DNA of 64,000 nt, from positions 62,001-126,000 of the forward strand of contig CAWIMQ010000008.1 of the NCBI GenBank assembly GCA_963837265.1, in the 5' to 3' direction. The notes beneath the pieces were generated by a model. The model saw nothing but the letters and a program-made list of their open reading frames with translations, was not told the DNA's origin and ran no database searches. The position numbers and the translations under genes were made by a program. Positions 1 to 7,517 of the stretch are shown piece after piece (positions within the stretch are counted from its first letter, which is position 1; every line of letters starts with the position of its first letter). This DNA is from DATBLE01 sp963837265 (lineage in GTDB: Bacteria; Actinomycetota; Thermoleophilia; Gaiellales; Gaiellaceae).

Positions 1-204
1 CAGCCGCTCGAGCGCGACGCTCAGCACGGTCCGGTAGCTCCTGGCCGGATCTTCCGCCTGCACCTGCGGCTCGATCTCGTGGTAGCGCGCGAGCAGCGGT
101 TCCGCCGCCCCGGCTCCGAAGAGCCGCCCGAGCTCGGCGCCGATCCCGCCGTCCCAGTCGATCAGCGTCCCGTAGCAGTCGAAAGTCGCCCACCTCGCGA
201 GCAC
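1..204 (-). CDS. HAD-superfamily hydrolase (haloacid dehalogenase type), 5' part only
   Basis: The first 68 codons of a gene that runs off the left edge of the window. The N-terminus carries the HAD nucleophile motif FDCYGTLIDW, in which the first Asp is the nucleophile and Y-G-T-L-I is the usual type II dehalogenase/phosphatase continuation. The substrate cannot be told from this fragment. GTG at 204 is the only usual start in frame; it lies inside a perfect inverted repeat (200-230), so expression may be affected by that hairpin. The gene reads away from fabF's 3' end on the same strand, so it could be distal in the fab operon only if transcription passes two hairpins. Family call is firm; function is not. 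Confidence 0.75.
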   Translation of the reverse strand, partial: MLARWATFDCYGTLIDWDGGIGAELGRLFGAGAAEPLLARYHEIEPQVQAEDPARSYRTVLSVALERL

Positions 205-230
205 GGGGGAACCCCTGGTTCCCCCGTGCT
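200..230. repeat. Perfect 14-bp inverted repeat, member of a GGGGGAACC hairpin family
   Basis: Arms 200-213 and 217-230 are perfectly complementary with a 3-nt loop. Core arm is CACGGGGGAACC. It resembles hairpins at 338-365 and 41938-41964 in core sequence and in a pyrimidine-rich CCCCTCCT-like flank. It overlaps the GTG start of the HAD gene. Probably a terminator or an intergenic repeat; no T-tract follows on either strand. Confidence 0.7.
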
Positions 231-337
231 CCCCCTCCTCTCCCGTCCGCCTCCCGGAGCCGCACGTGGGCTCCCGCCGGGCAAAGCCCGGCTCCGCCCG
301 CGAAAGGATTGCGACGGGCGCGCGGAAGGAGAGGGCA

Positions 338-365
338 CGCGGGGGAAACATGGGGTTCCCCCGCG
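338..365 (-). terminator. Hairpin directly after the fabF stop codon
   Basis: Arms 338-347 and 356-365 (CGCGGGGGAA and its complement) with an 8-nt loop begin at the base after the fabF TAG stop (366-368). Position suggests a transcription terminator or mRNA 3'-end structure for the fab operon. There is no U-tract, which is common for actinobacterial terminators. The same core occurs at 200-230 and after another gene at 41938-41964. Confidence 0.55.
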
Positions 366-1604
366 CTACTCGTACCGCTTGAGCACGATCGACGCGTTGT
401 GGCCGCCGAAGCCGAACGAGTTCGACATCGCCACCTTCACGTCGGCCGGACGAGCCTCGTTCGGGACGTAGTCGAGGTCGCACTCGGGGTCGGGGAACTC
501 GTAGTTGATCGTCGGCGGGAGCAGGCCGTCGGCGATCGCCATCGTGCAGAAGATCGCCTCGACCGCGCCGGCGGCGCCGAGGCAGTGGCCCGTCGAGCCC
601 TTGGTCGACGAGATCGGCGTCCTGCGCGCGTTCTCCTCGCCCAGCGCCTTCTTGATCACCCGTGTCTCGCTCGCGTCCCCGAGCGGCGTCGAGGTGCCGT
701 GCGCGTTCACGTAGTCGATCTCGGTCACGTCCACCCCGGCGTCCGCGAGCGCCATCTGCATCGCCCGCGCCGGGTGGACGCCGGTGGGGTCTGGCTCGGT
801 GATGTGCTGCGCGTCAGACGAGACCCCGTAGCCCGCGACCTCGGCGTAGATCCTCGCGCCGCGCGCCTTCGCCCGCTCCAGCTCCTCGAGGACGAGCACC
901 GCGCCCGCCTCGCCCATCACGAACCCGTCGCGCTCCCTGTCGAAGGGGCGGCTCGCGCGTTTCGGGTCGTCGTTCCGGCGCGAGAGCGCACGCATCGCCC
1001 CGAAGCCGGCGATACCGACCTCGGTCACGGGCGCCTCGGTGCCGCCGCAGAGCATCACGTCGGCGCGGCCCAGCCGGATCGCGTCCGCGCCCTCCCCGAT
1101 CGCCATGTTCGAGGCCGCGCAGGCCGTGCACTGCGCACTCAGCGGGCCGCGGGTGCCGAGCTCGATCGAGACCCAACCAGCGCCGAGGTTGGGGATGATC
1201 GCCGGGATCGAGAACGGGTTCACCCGGTCCGGCCCGCGCTCGCGCAACTGCGTGTGGCAGTCCTGGAACGACTGGAGGCCGCCGATTCCGGTCGCGATCG
1301 AGGCTCCGATCCGGTCGGACTCAGCGGCAATGTCGAGCCCGGCGTCCGCCTCGGCCTGCCGTGCTGCGGCGACGACCATCTGGGCAAACCGGTCCATCCG
1401 CCGCGCGGTCTTGTACTCGATCCAGGTCGTCGGCTCGAACTCCTTCAGCTCGCAGGCGAAGCCGACGAAGTAGCCGGTCGGGTCGAACCGGGTGATCGGA
1501 GCCGCCCCGGACATCCCGGCGACGAGATTTCGCCACGACGTGGGCGCGTCGTTGCCGAGCGGTGTCACCGCTCCCATTCCAGTGATCACGACCCGCCTGG
1601 CCAT
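366..1604 (-). CDS. fabF: 3-oxoacyl-[acyl-carrier-protein] synthase II
   Basis: Condensing enzyme that extends acyl-ACP with malonyl-ACP in type II fatty acid synthesis, in the cytosol. Length of 412 aa is normal. Visible thiolase-fold landmarks are the active-site Cys in TACAASNMAIG (about residue 165), the first His in HGTSTPLGD (about 305) and the second in GSTGHCLGAAG (about 340), plus the C-terminal FGFGGHNAS loop. It is the last gene of sigma-fabZ-fabH-fabD-fabG-fabF, 84 nt after fabG. The SD (GGGAGG) and ATG both lie in the right arm of a 9-bp hairpin (1601-1629), so translation may be controlled by RNA folding. No acpP sits between fabG and fabF, unlike the common arrangement. Confidence 0.96.
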   Translation of the reverse strand: MARRVVITGMGAVTPLGNDAPTSWRNLVAGMSGAAPITRFDPTGYFVGFACELKEFEPTTWIEYKTARRMDRFAQMVVAAARQAEADAGLDIAAESDRIGASIATGIGGLQSFQDCHTQLRERGPDRVNPFSIPAIIPNLGAGWVSIELGTRGPLSAQCTACAASNMAIGEGADAIRLGRADVMLCGGTEAPVTEVGIAGFGAMRALSRRNDDPKRASRPFDRERDGFVMGEAGAVLVLEELERAKARGARIYAEVAGYGVSSDAQHITEPDPTGVHPARAMQMALADAGVDVTEIDYVNAHGTSTPLGDASETRVIKKALGEENARRTPISSTKGSTGHCLGAAGAVEAIFCTMAIADGLLPPTINYEFPDPECDLDYVPNEARPADVKVAMSNSFGFGGHNASIVLKRYE

Positions 1605-1629
1605 TTCCCTCCCTTCGGTCGGGAAATGG
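1601..1629 (-). promoter_or_regulatory. Hairpin hiding the fabF ribosome-binding site and start codon
   Basis: On the minus strand, CCATTTCCC (1629-1621) pairs perfectly with GGGAAATGG (1609-1601). The right arm contains the end of the Shine-Dalgarno stretch and the ATG of fabF. The loop holds CGAAGGGA. The same design, with the shared string CGAAGGGAG, precedes gyrA. Pairing is read directly; an effect on translation is inferred. Confidence 0.5.
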
Positions 1630-1666
1630 TTAGAAGACCTAGTTCCTCAGTCACGTTCCTCCCTAA

Positions 1667-1687
1667 CCATTCTGCGCAGCAGAATGG
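1667..1687 (-). terminator. Hairpin immediately after the fabG stop
   Basis: Perfect 9-bp arms 1667-1675 and 1679-1687 (CCATTCTGC / GCAGAATGG) with a 3-nt loop begin 1 nt after the fabG TAG. No U-tract. It may be a partial terminator or an mRNA-stabilising end between fabG and fabF. Confidence 0.45.
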
Positions 1688-1688
1688 C

Positions 1689-2417
1689 CTACATCCCCAG
1701 TCCCCCGTCGACGAGGAGGACCTCGCCGGTCACGAACGACGCCTCGTCCGAGCAGAGGAAGCGTACCGCCCCCGCGACGTCCTCCGGGGCCCCCATCCGG
1801 CCGAGCGGCGTGTTCGCCAGGATCGCCTGCTGGGCCTCCTCCGGGAGCACGCCGGTGAGCCCGGTCCGGATGTAGCCCGGCGCGACCGCGTTCGCCCGGA
1901 CGCCGCGCGGGGCGAGCTCCCGGGCGAGCGACTTCGTGAATCCGATGATCCCCGCCTTCGACGCGGCGTAGTTCGTCTGGCCGGGGTTGCCGTGCAACCC
2001 GACCACGCTCGTCAGGTTGACGATCGTCCCTGAGCGGCGGCGCATCATCCCGCGGGCGGCGGCACGGCAGGTGTGGAAGACGCCGCCGAGGTTGGTGTCC
2101 AGCACGACGCGCCAGTCCTCGTCGGACATCCGGGCGATCAGGCCGTCGCGGGTGAGCCCCGCGTTGTTGACCAGGATGTCGACGTCGCCCGCCTCCTCGA
2201 CCAGGTGGGCAGCCTGCTCGGGGTCGGCGACGTCGGCCCGGACGGCCCTGCCGCCGACCTCGCGCGCGAGCGTCTCGGCCTCGTCTGCGCCGCTGCGGTA
2301 CCCGACGACGACGTGCGCTCCACCGCGCGCCAGCTCCACCGCGATCGCCCGTCCGATCCCGCGCGAGGCGCCGGTGACGAGCGCGAGCCTCCCGCCGAGC
2401 GAGCAGAACGAGCTCAT
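1689..2417 (-). CDS. fabG: 3-oxoacyl-[acyl-carrier-protein] reductase
   Basis: NADPH-dependent reduction of 3-oxoacyl-ACP, the second step of each elongation cycle. 242 aa short-chain dehydrogenase with the cofactor motif TGASRGIGRA near residue 16, NNAG near 85, and catalytic Ser/Tyr/Lys in SVVGL and NYAASKAG (Tyr about 150). Tyr and Lys spacing is the classical YxxxK. Lies 25 nt after fabD in the fab operon, and is followed by a stop-adjacent hairpin. Within a complete fab cluster the fabG assignment is safer than for a lone SDR. Confidence 0.93.
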   Translation of the reverse strand: MSSFCSLGGRLALVTGASRGIGRAIAVELARGGAHVVVGYRSGADEAETLAREVGGRAVRADVADPEQAAHLVEEAGDVDILVNNAGLTRDGLIARMSDEDWRVVLDTNLGGVFHTCRAAARGMMRRRSGTIVNLTSVVGLHGNPGQTNYAASKAGIIGFTKSLARELAPRGVRANAVAPGYIRTGLTGVLPEEAQQAILANTPLGRMGAPEDVAGAVRFLCSDEASFVTGEVLLVDGGLGM

Positions 2418-2442
2418 CGCAAGCCGGGAGCGGGCTGCCCCG

Positions 2443-3411
2443 TCACCTCGAGGCGATGAGCTCCTTGAGCTTCTCGAGCGAGGCGAGGTCGTTGACCGAG
2501 ATCGCCTTCACGCTGCGGTCGATCCTCTTCACGAGCCCGGAGAGGACGTTGCCCGGGCCCACCTCGACAAACGTGCGCGCACCCTCGCGCACGAGCTCCG
2601 AGGCGGCCTGCGTGAACCGCACCGGCGCGGTCAGCTGGTCGACGAGCAACGCACCCATCCGCTGGGCCTCCTCGAAGCGGGCGGTGACCGTGGACATGAA
2701 CGCCGCCTGCGGCTCGCCGAAGCGAACCGCCTCGATCGCCGGCCGGAGCCGGTCTGCGGCACGGGCGACGAGCGGTGAGTGGAATGCGCCCGAGACCTTG
2801 AGCTTGACGGTGCGGCGAGCGCCCTCCTCCTCGGCACGGGCGCACAGCTCCTCGACGGCATCGTGCTCGCCGGAAACGACGATCTGGCCCGGGCAGTTGT
2901 AGTTCGCCGGCCAGACGCCGAGGATCTTGCGGCAGAGCCGCTCGACCACGTCGTCGTCGAGCCCGAGAATCGCCGCCATCGAGCCGGGCCGCTCCTTCGC
3001 CGCCTCTGCCATCGCCAGCCCGCGCTCGCGGACGAGTGCGATCGTCTCCCGGATGCCGACCGACCTGGCGGCCGCGAGCGCGGCGAACTCGCCGACCGAG
3101 TGGCCGATCACGTAGTGCGGCTCGACGTTCCGCGTCCGGAGGGCGGCCAGCACGGCGAGGCTGGTCGCCACGAGGGCCGGCTGCTGAACCTCGGTCTCGA
3201 CCATCTCCTCGAGCGGCGCGTCGAAGCAGAGCCGGCGGAGGTCGAGCCCGGAAGCGGCGCTTCCTTCCTCGTAGACCGCCATCGCCTCCGGTACCGCCTC
3301 GGCGACGTCGCGCCCCATCCCCCGCTCGAGCGAGCCCTGGCCCGGAAAGCAGAACGCGATCTTGGGCTTTCTCCGCCCTCCGGACGGAGAAAACCTAGAC
3401 ACCGAAGACAT
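2443..3411 (-). CDS. fabD: Malonyl-CoA:acyl-carrier-protein transacylase
   Basis: Transfers malonyl from CoA to ACP, supplying FabH and FabF. 322 aa. Motifs: FPGQGS (about residue 25), the nucleophile elbow GHSVGE (Ser about 105), and the downstream acyltransferase His in GAFHSPLV. The ATG at 3411 is preceded by AGGAGA at good spacing, so this start is preferred although the family homology only begins at KIAFCFPGQG about 16 residues in. Those extra codons contain an 8-bp hairpin (arms 3368-3375 and 3385-3392). A 9-bp direct repeat, CCCCATTCT, flanks the gap to fabH (3413-3421 and 3440-3448). Confidence 0.94.
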   Translation of the reverse strand: MSSVSRFSPSGGRRKPKIAFCFPGQGSLERGMGRDVAEAVPEAMAVYEEGSAASGLDLRRLCFDAPLEEMVETEVQQPALVATSLAVLAALRTRNVEPHYVIGHSVGEFAALAAARSVGIRETIALVRERGLAMAEAAKERPGSMAAILGLDDDVVERLCRKILGVWPANYNCPGQIVVSGEHDAVEELCARAEEEGARRTVKLKVSGAFHSPLVARAADRLRPAIEAVRFGEPQAAFMSTVTARFEEAQRMGALLVDQLTAPVRFTQAASELVREGARTFVEVGPGNVLSGLVKRIDRSVKAISVNDLASLEKLKELIASR

Positions 3412-3446
3412 ACCCCATTCTCCTGCTCGCCAACGTTTTCCCCATT

Positions 3447-4445
3447 CTAGGTCCAGCGCATCACCGCGGAGCCCCAGGTGAGGCCGGCGCCCATGCCCGT
3501 CATCAGCACCGTGTCGCCCCGGTCGACCCGCCCGGTCGAGAGTGCCTCCGCGAGCGCGAGCGGGATCGAGGCGGACGAGGTGTTGCCGTACCGGTCGACG
3601 TTGACGATCACCTTCTCCTCCGGGATTCCGAGCTTGCCGACGGCATGATTGATGATCCTGACGTTGGCCTGGTGGGGAACGTAGACGTCCACGTCCTCCA
3701 CTGACAAGTCACATTTCGCCAAGACGTCCACGGCGGAGCTGACGAGGACGCGGGTCGCGAACTTGAAGACCTCCCGTCCGTTCATCTGCACGTAGTGCGC
3801 GCCGCTCGCGACCGTCTCGGCCGTGGTCGGCATCCGCGACCCGCCCGCGGGCAGGGTGAGATCCTTGCCGCCACCGCCGTCCGCGCCGAGCTCGAACGCG
3901 AGAAACCCCCGCTCGGGAACCCGCTCGACCACGACCGCGCCCGCGCCGTCGCCGAACAGGACGCACGTGGACCGGTCGGCGAAATTCATCAGCTTGGAGA
4001 GCACGTCCGCCCCGATCACGAGCGACCGCGTGCTCAGGCCGGCGCTGACCATCCCGAACGCCTGCGCGATCGCGTAGACGAACCCGGTGCAGCCCGCGGC
4101 GAGGTCGTAGGCCGCCGCGTCGACGGCCCCGAGCTGATCCGCCAGGATCGCCGCCGTCGAGGGGAACAGCATGTCTGGAGTGACGGTGGCGACGATCAGG
4201 AGATCGATGTCGCGCGGCGAGACGCCGGCCTGGTCGAGCGCTGCGCGGGCGGCGGGCAGCGCGATGTCGGAGAGTGCCTCGCCGGCGGCGGCGAAGCGGC
4301 GCTCGCGGATCCCGGTCCGGGTGACGATCCACTCGTCCGAGGTGTCGACGAGCTTCGCCAGGTCGTCGTTCGTAACGACGCGCTCGGGGACGTGACACCC
4401 GAGGCCGGTGATCGAGACGGCGACACCGTTCGCGGCGCCGATCAC
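3447..4445 (-). CDS. fabH: 3-oxoacyl-[acyl-carrier-protein] synthase III
   Basis: Starts fatty acid synthesis by condensing an acyl-CoA primer with malonyl-ACP. 332 aa. The triad is visible: Cys in AAGCTGFVYA (about 116), His in VPHQANVRI (about 260) and Asn in YGNTSSASIP (about 290). The GTG start overlaps the fabZ stop in a GTGA tetranucleotide, implying translational coupling. Primer preference (acetyl or branched) cannot be read from sequence by eye. Confidence 0.95.
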   Translation of the reverse strand: MIGAANGVAVSITGLGCHVPERVVTNDDLAKLVDTSDEWIVTRTGIRERRFAAAGEALSDIALPAARAALDQAGVSPRDIDLLIVATVTPDMLFPSTAAILADQLGAVDAAAYDLAAGCTGFVYAIAQAFGMVSAGLSTRSLVIGADVLSKLMNFADRSTCVLFGDGAGAVVVERVPERGFLAFELGADGGGGKDLTLPAGGSRMPTTAETVASGAHYVQMNGREVFKFATRVLVSSAVDVLAKCDLSVEDVDVYVPHQANVRIINHAVGKLGIPEEKVIVNVDRYGNTSSASIPLALAEALSTGRVDRGDTVLMTGMGAGLTWGSAVMRWT

Positions 4446-4891
4446 GTGGCAGCCGCCGTCGCGAACGTGAGCGTGCCGCGCACGGCGAGCTCGCCGCCGA
4501 CTCGCGCGGTCGCCCGTCCACGGCCCACCGGGCCGCGGGCAGCCTCGAGCTCGCAGGTGAGCGTGAGCTCCTCGCCGGGCACGACGATCCGCTTGAACCG
4601 GACGGCGTCGATGCCGGCGAAGAGCGCCAGCTTGCCGCGGTTCTCGTCGAGCGAGAGCGCCGCCACCGCACCGGCCTGCGCGAGGGCCTCGACCATGATC
4701 ACCCCCGGCATGATCGGTCGGGCCGGGAAGTGGCCAGGGAAGAACCACTCGTCGCCACGAACCTGCTTGCGCGCGACCACGCGGACACCCGGGTCGAGCT
4801 CGAGCACCTCGTCGAGGAACAGAAAGGGGTCGCGGTGCGGGATGATCGTCTCGATCACCTCGCGTCCGAACGGGGGCGTCGGAGCGGTCAC
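4442..4891 (-). CDS. fabZ: 3-hydroxyacyl-[acyl-carrier-protein] dehydratase
   Basis: Dehydrates 3-hydroxyacyl-ACP in the elongation cycle. 149 aa hot-dog-fold protein with the FabZ signature IIPHRDPFLFLDEV (catalytic His about 17) and FFPGHFPARPIMPGV, whose PGHFP segment is followed by the helix with the acidic catalytic residue in VEALAQAG. GTG start overlaps the stop of the sigma-factor gene (GTGA), and its own stop overlaps fabH. The order sigma-fabZ-fabH is unusual, since fabZ more often sits with lpxA or at the operon end. Confidence 0.92.
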   Translation of the reverse strand: MTAPTPPFGREVIETIIPHRDPFLFLDEVLELDPGVRVVARKQVRGDEWFFPGHFPARPIMPGVIMVEALAQAGAVAALSLDENRGKLALFAGIDAVRFKRIVVPGEELTLTCELEAARGPVGRGRATARVGGELAVRGTLTFATAAAT

Positions 4892-5463
4892 GCCCCGGCC
4901 AGTCGCGCGCGCAGCGAGCTCCGCGCGCGGTGCGCGTAGCACTTCGCCGTCCCCACCGGCATCCCGGAGCTCGAGGCGATCTCCGCGAACGACCAGTCGA
5001 GGGCATCTTTGAGCACGACCACCCGCGCCTGCTTCGCCGAGATCGCCGCCAGCTCGCCGGCGAGCTCGGAGCGGAGCTCGGCGAGCGCGAGCGCGCGGGC
5101 AGGGTCTCCGTCCTCGCCGCCGACGCGCCGGTCCTCGAGCAGCGGCTCGCAGCGGCTCGACCGCTGCCGGGCAGCCACGTCGTGGCACGTGTTCACGACG
5201 ATGCGGTGAAGCCACGTCGTGAACTGCGAGTCGCCCCGAAACTGGCGAATCCGGACGCACATCTTGGCCAGCGAGTCCTGCGCCGCGTCGCGTGCGTCCT
5301 CGGGGTCGGAGAGCAGGTGCGCGGCCAGCCGCTCCACACGGCGGGCGTGCCGCTCGCAGAGCACGGCCAGGGCCGCGGGGTCTCCGTCTCTCGCTCTCGT
5401 GACCAGGATCGGATCGCTCAGCTTCTCGTAGACGAGCGGCGTCGCAGACCGCAGCTCCACCAT
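4888..5463 (-). CDS. ECF-type RNA polymerase sigma factor
   Basis: 191 aa with only regions 2 and 4. Region 2 shows the DARDAAQDSLAKMCVR core-binding and FTTWLHRIVVNTC promoter-melting segments; region 4 ends with a helix-turn-helix around WSFAEIASSSGMPVGTAK and a basic tail. No region 1.1 or 3. ATG at 5463 is chosen because GGAG lies 10 nt upstream; ATG at 5493 is an alternative. No anti-sigma factor is adjacent; instead the stop codon overlaps fabZ, so the sigma factor is made with the fatty-acid enzymes. It may direct an envelope or lipid response, but that is inference from context only. Confidence 0.85.
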   Translation of the reverse strand: MVELRSATPLVYEKLSDPILVTRARDGDPAALAVLCERHARRVERLAAHLLSDPEDARDAAQDSLAKMCVRIRQFRGDSQFTTWLHRIVVNTCHDVAARQRSSRCEPLLEDRRVGGEDGDPARALALAELRSELAGELAAISAKQARVVVLKDALDWSFAEIASSSGMPVGTAKCYAHRARSSLRARLAGA

Positions 5464-5513
5464 CTGACGGCGGCTCCGGCCCGGCGGTTGCATCCGACGG
5501 AGTCTAGACGGCG

Positions 5514-7442
5514 CTACCGCGAGATCGTGAACGATGCCGCATGGCGGGTCTGGCCGTACGGGCCGTCGGCGATCACCGCCGCCTGGTATTCCCCCGCGGG
5601 CACGGGGCCGCTCGGGGTCGTCCCGTCCCAGAAGAGCTGGGATCCCCCGGCCGGAAGAACGCCGCCGAACACGACTGCGACGACTGCGCCCGCCTGCTCG
5701 ATCTGGACTGCGGCGTTCGCCTCGACGGACAGCGTGAAGGCGATCCCGAGAGTGTCGTCGACCCCGTCGCCGTTCGGCACGAGCGCCGCGGTCGAGAGAG
5801 CGAGCCCGGACAGCGTCCGGTCGATCGCGAACGGCGCCTCCAGGCTCGCCGATCTGCCGTCCTCTCCGTCGGCGGCGATCGAGAGCACGTACGCGCCGTC
5901 TGCAAGGCCGTCGGCCGCGTACGGAAACGACTGGCGGCGCGCGCCCTGGAGCTGCGCGGCGAACAGGGTGCCGACGACCGACCCGCCGGCGTCCCGCACG
6001 CCGACGGTGACGGCCGCCCTCGCGGACAGCGTGTAGGAGATCGTCAGCGCGTCGGCGATCCCGTCCCCGTCGGGCGAGATCACCGGCGGATCGGCCGCCA
6101 GCTCGGAGAGCAGCGGCCGGGTGGGAGGCGGAGGGCGGAGCGGAGGAGCAGGAGCCGGAGGGCTGGAGGCCCTGCCGATCGTCCCGGTCGCCGGCCGGGT
6201 GGCCCGGCTGCCCTCGATCGTCCACGTGTACCGGCCCGGCGCCGCTCCGGCCGAGTGCCACGTCCAGGCGACCGTCCGGCCCGTGCCGCTGCCGCGGGCG
6301 ACGACCGCGCCCGTCACGTCGGTGACCGTGACGGCCCAGGACGCGGGCGTCGAGAGCCTGGCCCCGAAGCGCACCTGCCCGCCGAGACGGCCCACCACGG
6401 CCGGCGCGTAGAGCTTGGGCAGGCCCGTTGCCGCCACCTCGTGGGCGAGCCGGGGCAGCTTCGCATACAGCGCCGTCCCGGGGCAGCTCGTGAACCCGGT
6501 GTCGCGGTGCCCCGAGATCGCCCGCAGGAGCACCGGAGCTCCGCGCGGGTATTTCGGATTCCCGCCCGAGGTCCACGTGACGAAGCCGAGCGGATCGACG
6601 TGCGCGACGTCCAGCCGCCAGGCGAGCAGCCGGGCGAGGGCGTGCTCGGCGGCAGGCGGCAATCGGGCGGTCGAGTAGTTCCCGATCACGGCCACTCCGG
6701 CCGAGCCGGTGTTGAAGCCCTCGGCCTGCGCGCCGATCACGTTCCGGTCGACACCGCCGGCACGGCCCTCGAACACGTCGCCGTACCTGTCGACCAGGAA
6801 GTTGTAGCCGATGTCGTTCCAGCCGTTCCCGAGGACGTGGTACAGCTCGATCCCGCGAACGATCGCGGCGGCGGCGGCCGGTCCGTAGTCGTTCGTTCCG
6901 GCCGTGTGATGGACGATCGCGAAGGCCGTCGTCGGGGCGTACCTCGGGCGGCCGCGGAGTATCTCCTCGTTTGCCTTCCAGGCCGACCGCGGCAGGATCC
7001 GCGGCGTACCGGCCATCGCCACCGTCCGGACCGGCGCCCGGCCGACCGGGCTCCAGACGTACCAGGCGCGAAGGCGGCGGACGTCGCCGACGAGTCGGTA
7101 GGCGACGAGATTCGACGGTCCGACCCAGTACGGGCTGCCGAGCCGCCAGCCGCCACGGCGTCTCTTCTCGGCGCTGCCGGGGTCGGGCTGATCCTCCTCC
7201 TCTGGCGCAGCGGGGCGCCAGGCGTTCCACCGCCCGGCGAGGCTGCGCGTCCGGAAGAGCACGTGCCCTCGCCCCTGCCAGTGGAAGGCGACCAGGTTGA
7301 AGCGGGCCGGAGCAACCGCAGCGGCGGTCGACCGGATCACCCTGATCGGCAGGTTCTCCGAGCGGATGGTCGCCTCTCCCGCCGCCCACGCCGCCGCCGG
7401 CAACGCGAAGAAGAGGGCGGCTGCAAGGCGGAGGGTTCTCAT
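5514..7442 (-). CDS. Secreted N-acetylmuramoyl-L-alanine amidase-like (PGRP domain) with C-terminal Ig-like repeats
   Basis: 642 aa. An N-terminal signal peptide (RTLRLAAALFFALPAAAWA) precedes about 120 uncharacterised residues, then an amidase_2/PGRP domain. Zinc ligands are likely His in IVHHTAGTNDYG, His in GHRDTGF and Cys in TSCPG; the YNFLVDRYGDVFEGRAGG segment is characteristic of the family. The C-terminal third has a Pro-rich linker and two beta modules resembling FlgD-type Ig domains (SPDGDGIADALTISYTLS and PNGDGVDDTLGIAFTLS). The predicted role is cell-wall cleavage or wall binding outside the membrane. It is transcribed away from the neighbouring protease gene. Confidence 0.87.
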   Translation of the reverse strand: MRTLRLAAALFFALPAAAWAAGEATIRSENLPIRVIRSTAAAVAPARFNLVAFHWQGRGHVLFRTRSLAGRWNAWRPAAPEEEDQPDPGSAEKRRRGGWRLGSPYWVGPSNLVAYRLVGDVRRLRAWYVWSPVGRAPVRTVAMAGTPRILPRSAWKANEEILRGRPRYAPTTAFAIVHHTAGTNDYGPAAAAAIVRGIELYHVLGNGWNDIGYNFLVDRYGDVFEGRAGGVDRNVIGAQAEGFNTGSAGVAVIGNYSTARLPPAAEHALARLLAWRLDVAHVDPLGFVTWTSGGNPKYPRGAPVLLRAISGHRDTGFTSCPGTALYAKLPRLAHEVAATGLPKLYAPAVVGRLGGQVRFGARLSTPASWAVTVTDVTGAVVARGSGTGRTVAWTWHSAGAAPGRYTWTIEGSRATRPATGTIGRASSPPAPAPPLRPPPPTRPLLSELAADPPVISPDGDGIADALTISYTLSARAAVTVGVRDAGGSVVGTLFAAQLQGARRQSFPYAADGLADGAYVLSIAADGEDGRSASLEAPFAIDRTLSGLALSTAALVPNGDGVDDTLGIAFTLSVEANAAVQIEQAGAVVAVVFGGVLPAGGSQLFWDGTTPSGPVPAGEYQAAVIADGPYGQTRHAASFTISR

Positions 7443-7501
7443 CTCCAGGAGGATCTTGGGCCAGTGTGCCTGCGGCCCGAAGCTCGCGGGCATCCCGTTG
7501 A

Positions 7502-7507
7502 TAGAAT
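7502..7507 (+). promoter_or_regulatory. Candidate -10 (TAGAAT) for the NfeD-like protease gene
   Basis: TAGAAT matches 5 of 6 TATAAT positions and lies 10 nt before the GTG at 7518, leaving almost no room for a leader. No good -35 is seen. Transcription may be leaderless. Confidence 0.3.
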
Positions 7508-7517
7508 CCTTACGGCT

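Noticed and set aside
79..471. Plus-strand open frame over the HAD start and fabF end
   Set aside because: Arg/Pro-rich shadow of two well-supported minus-strand genes; crosses two perfect hairpins.
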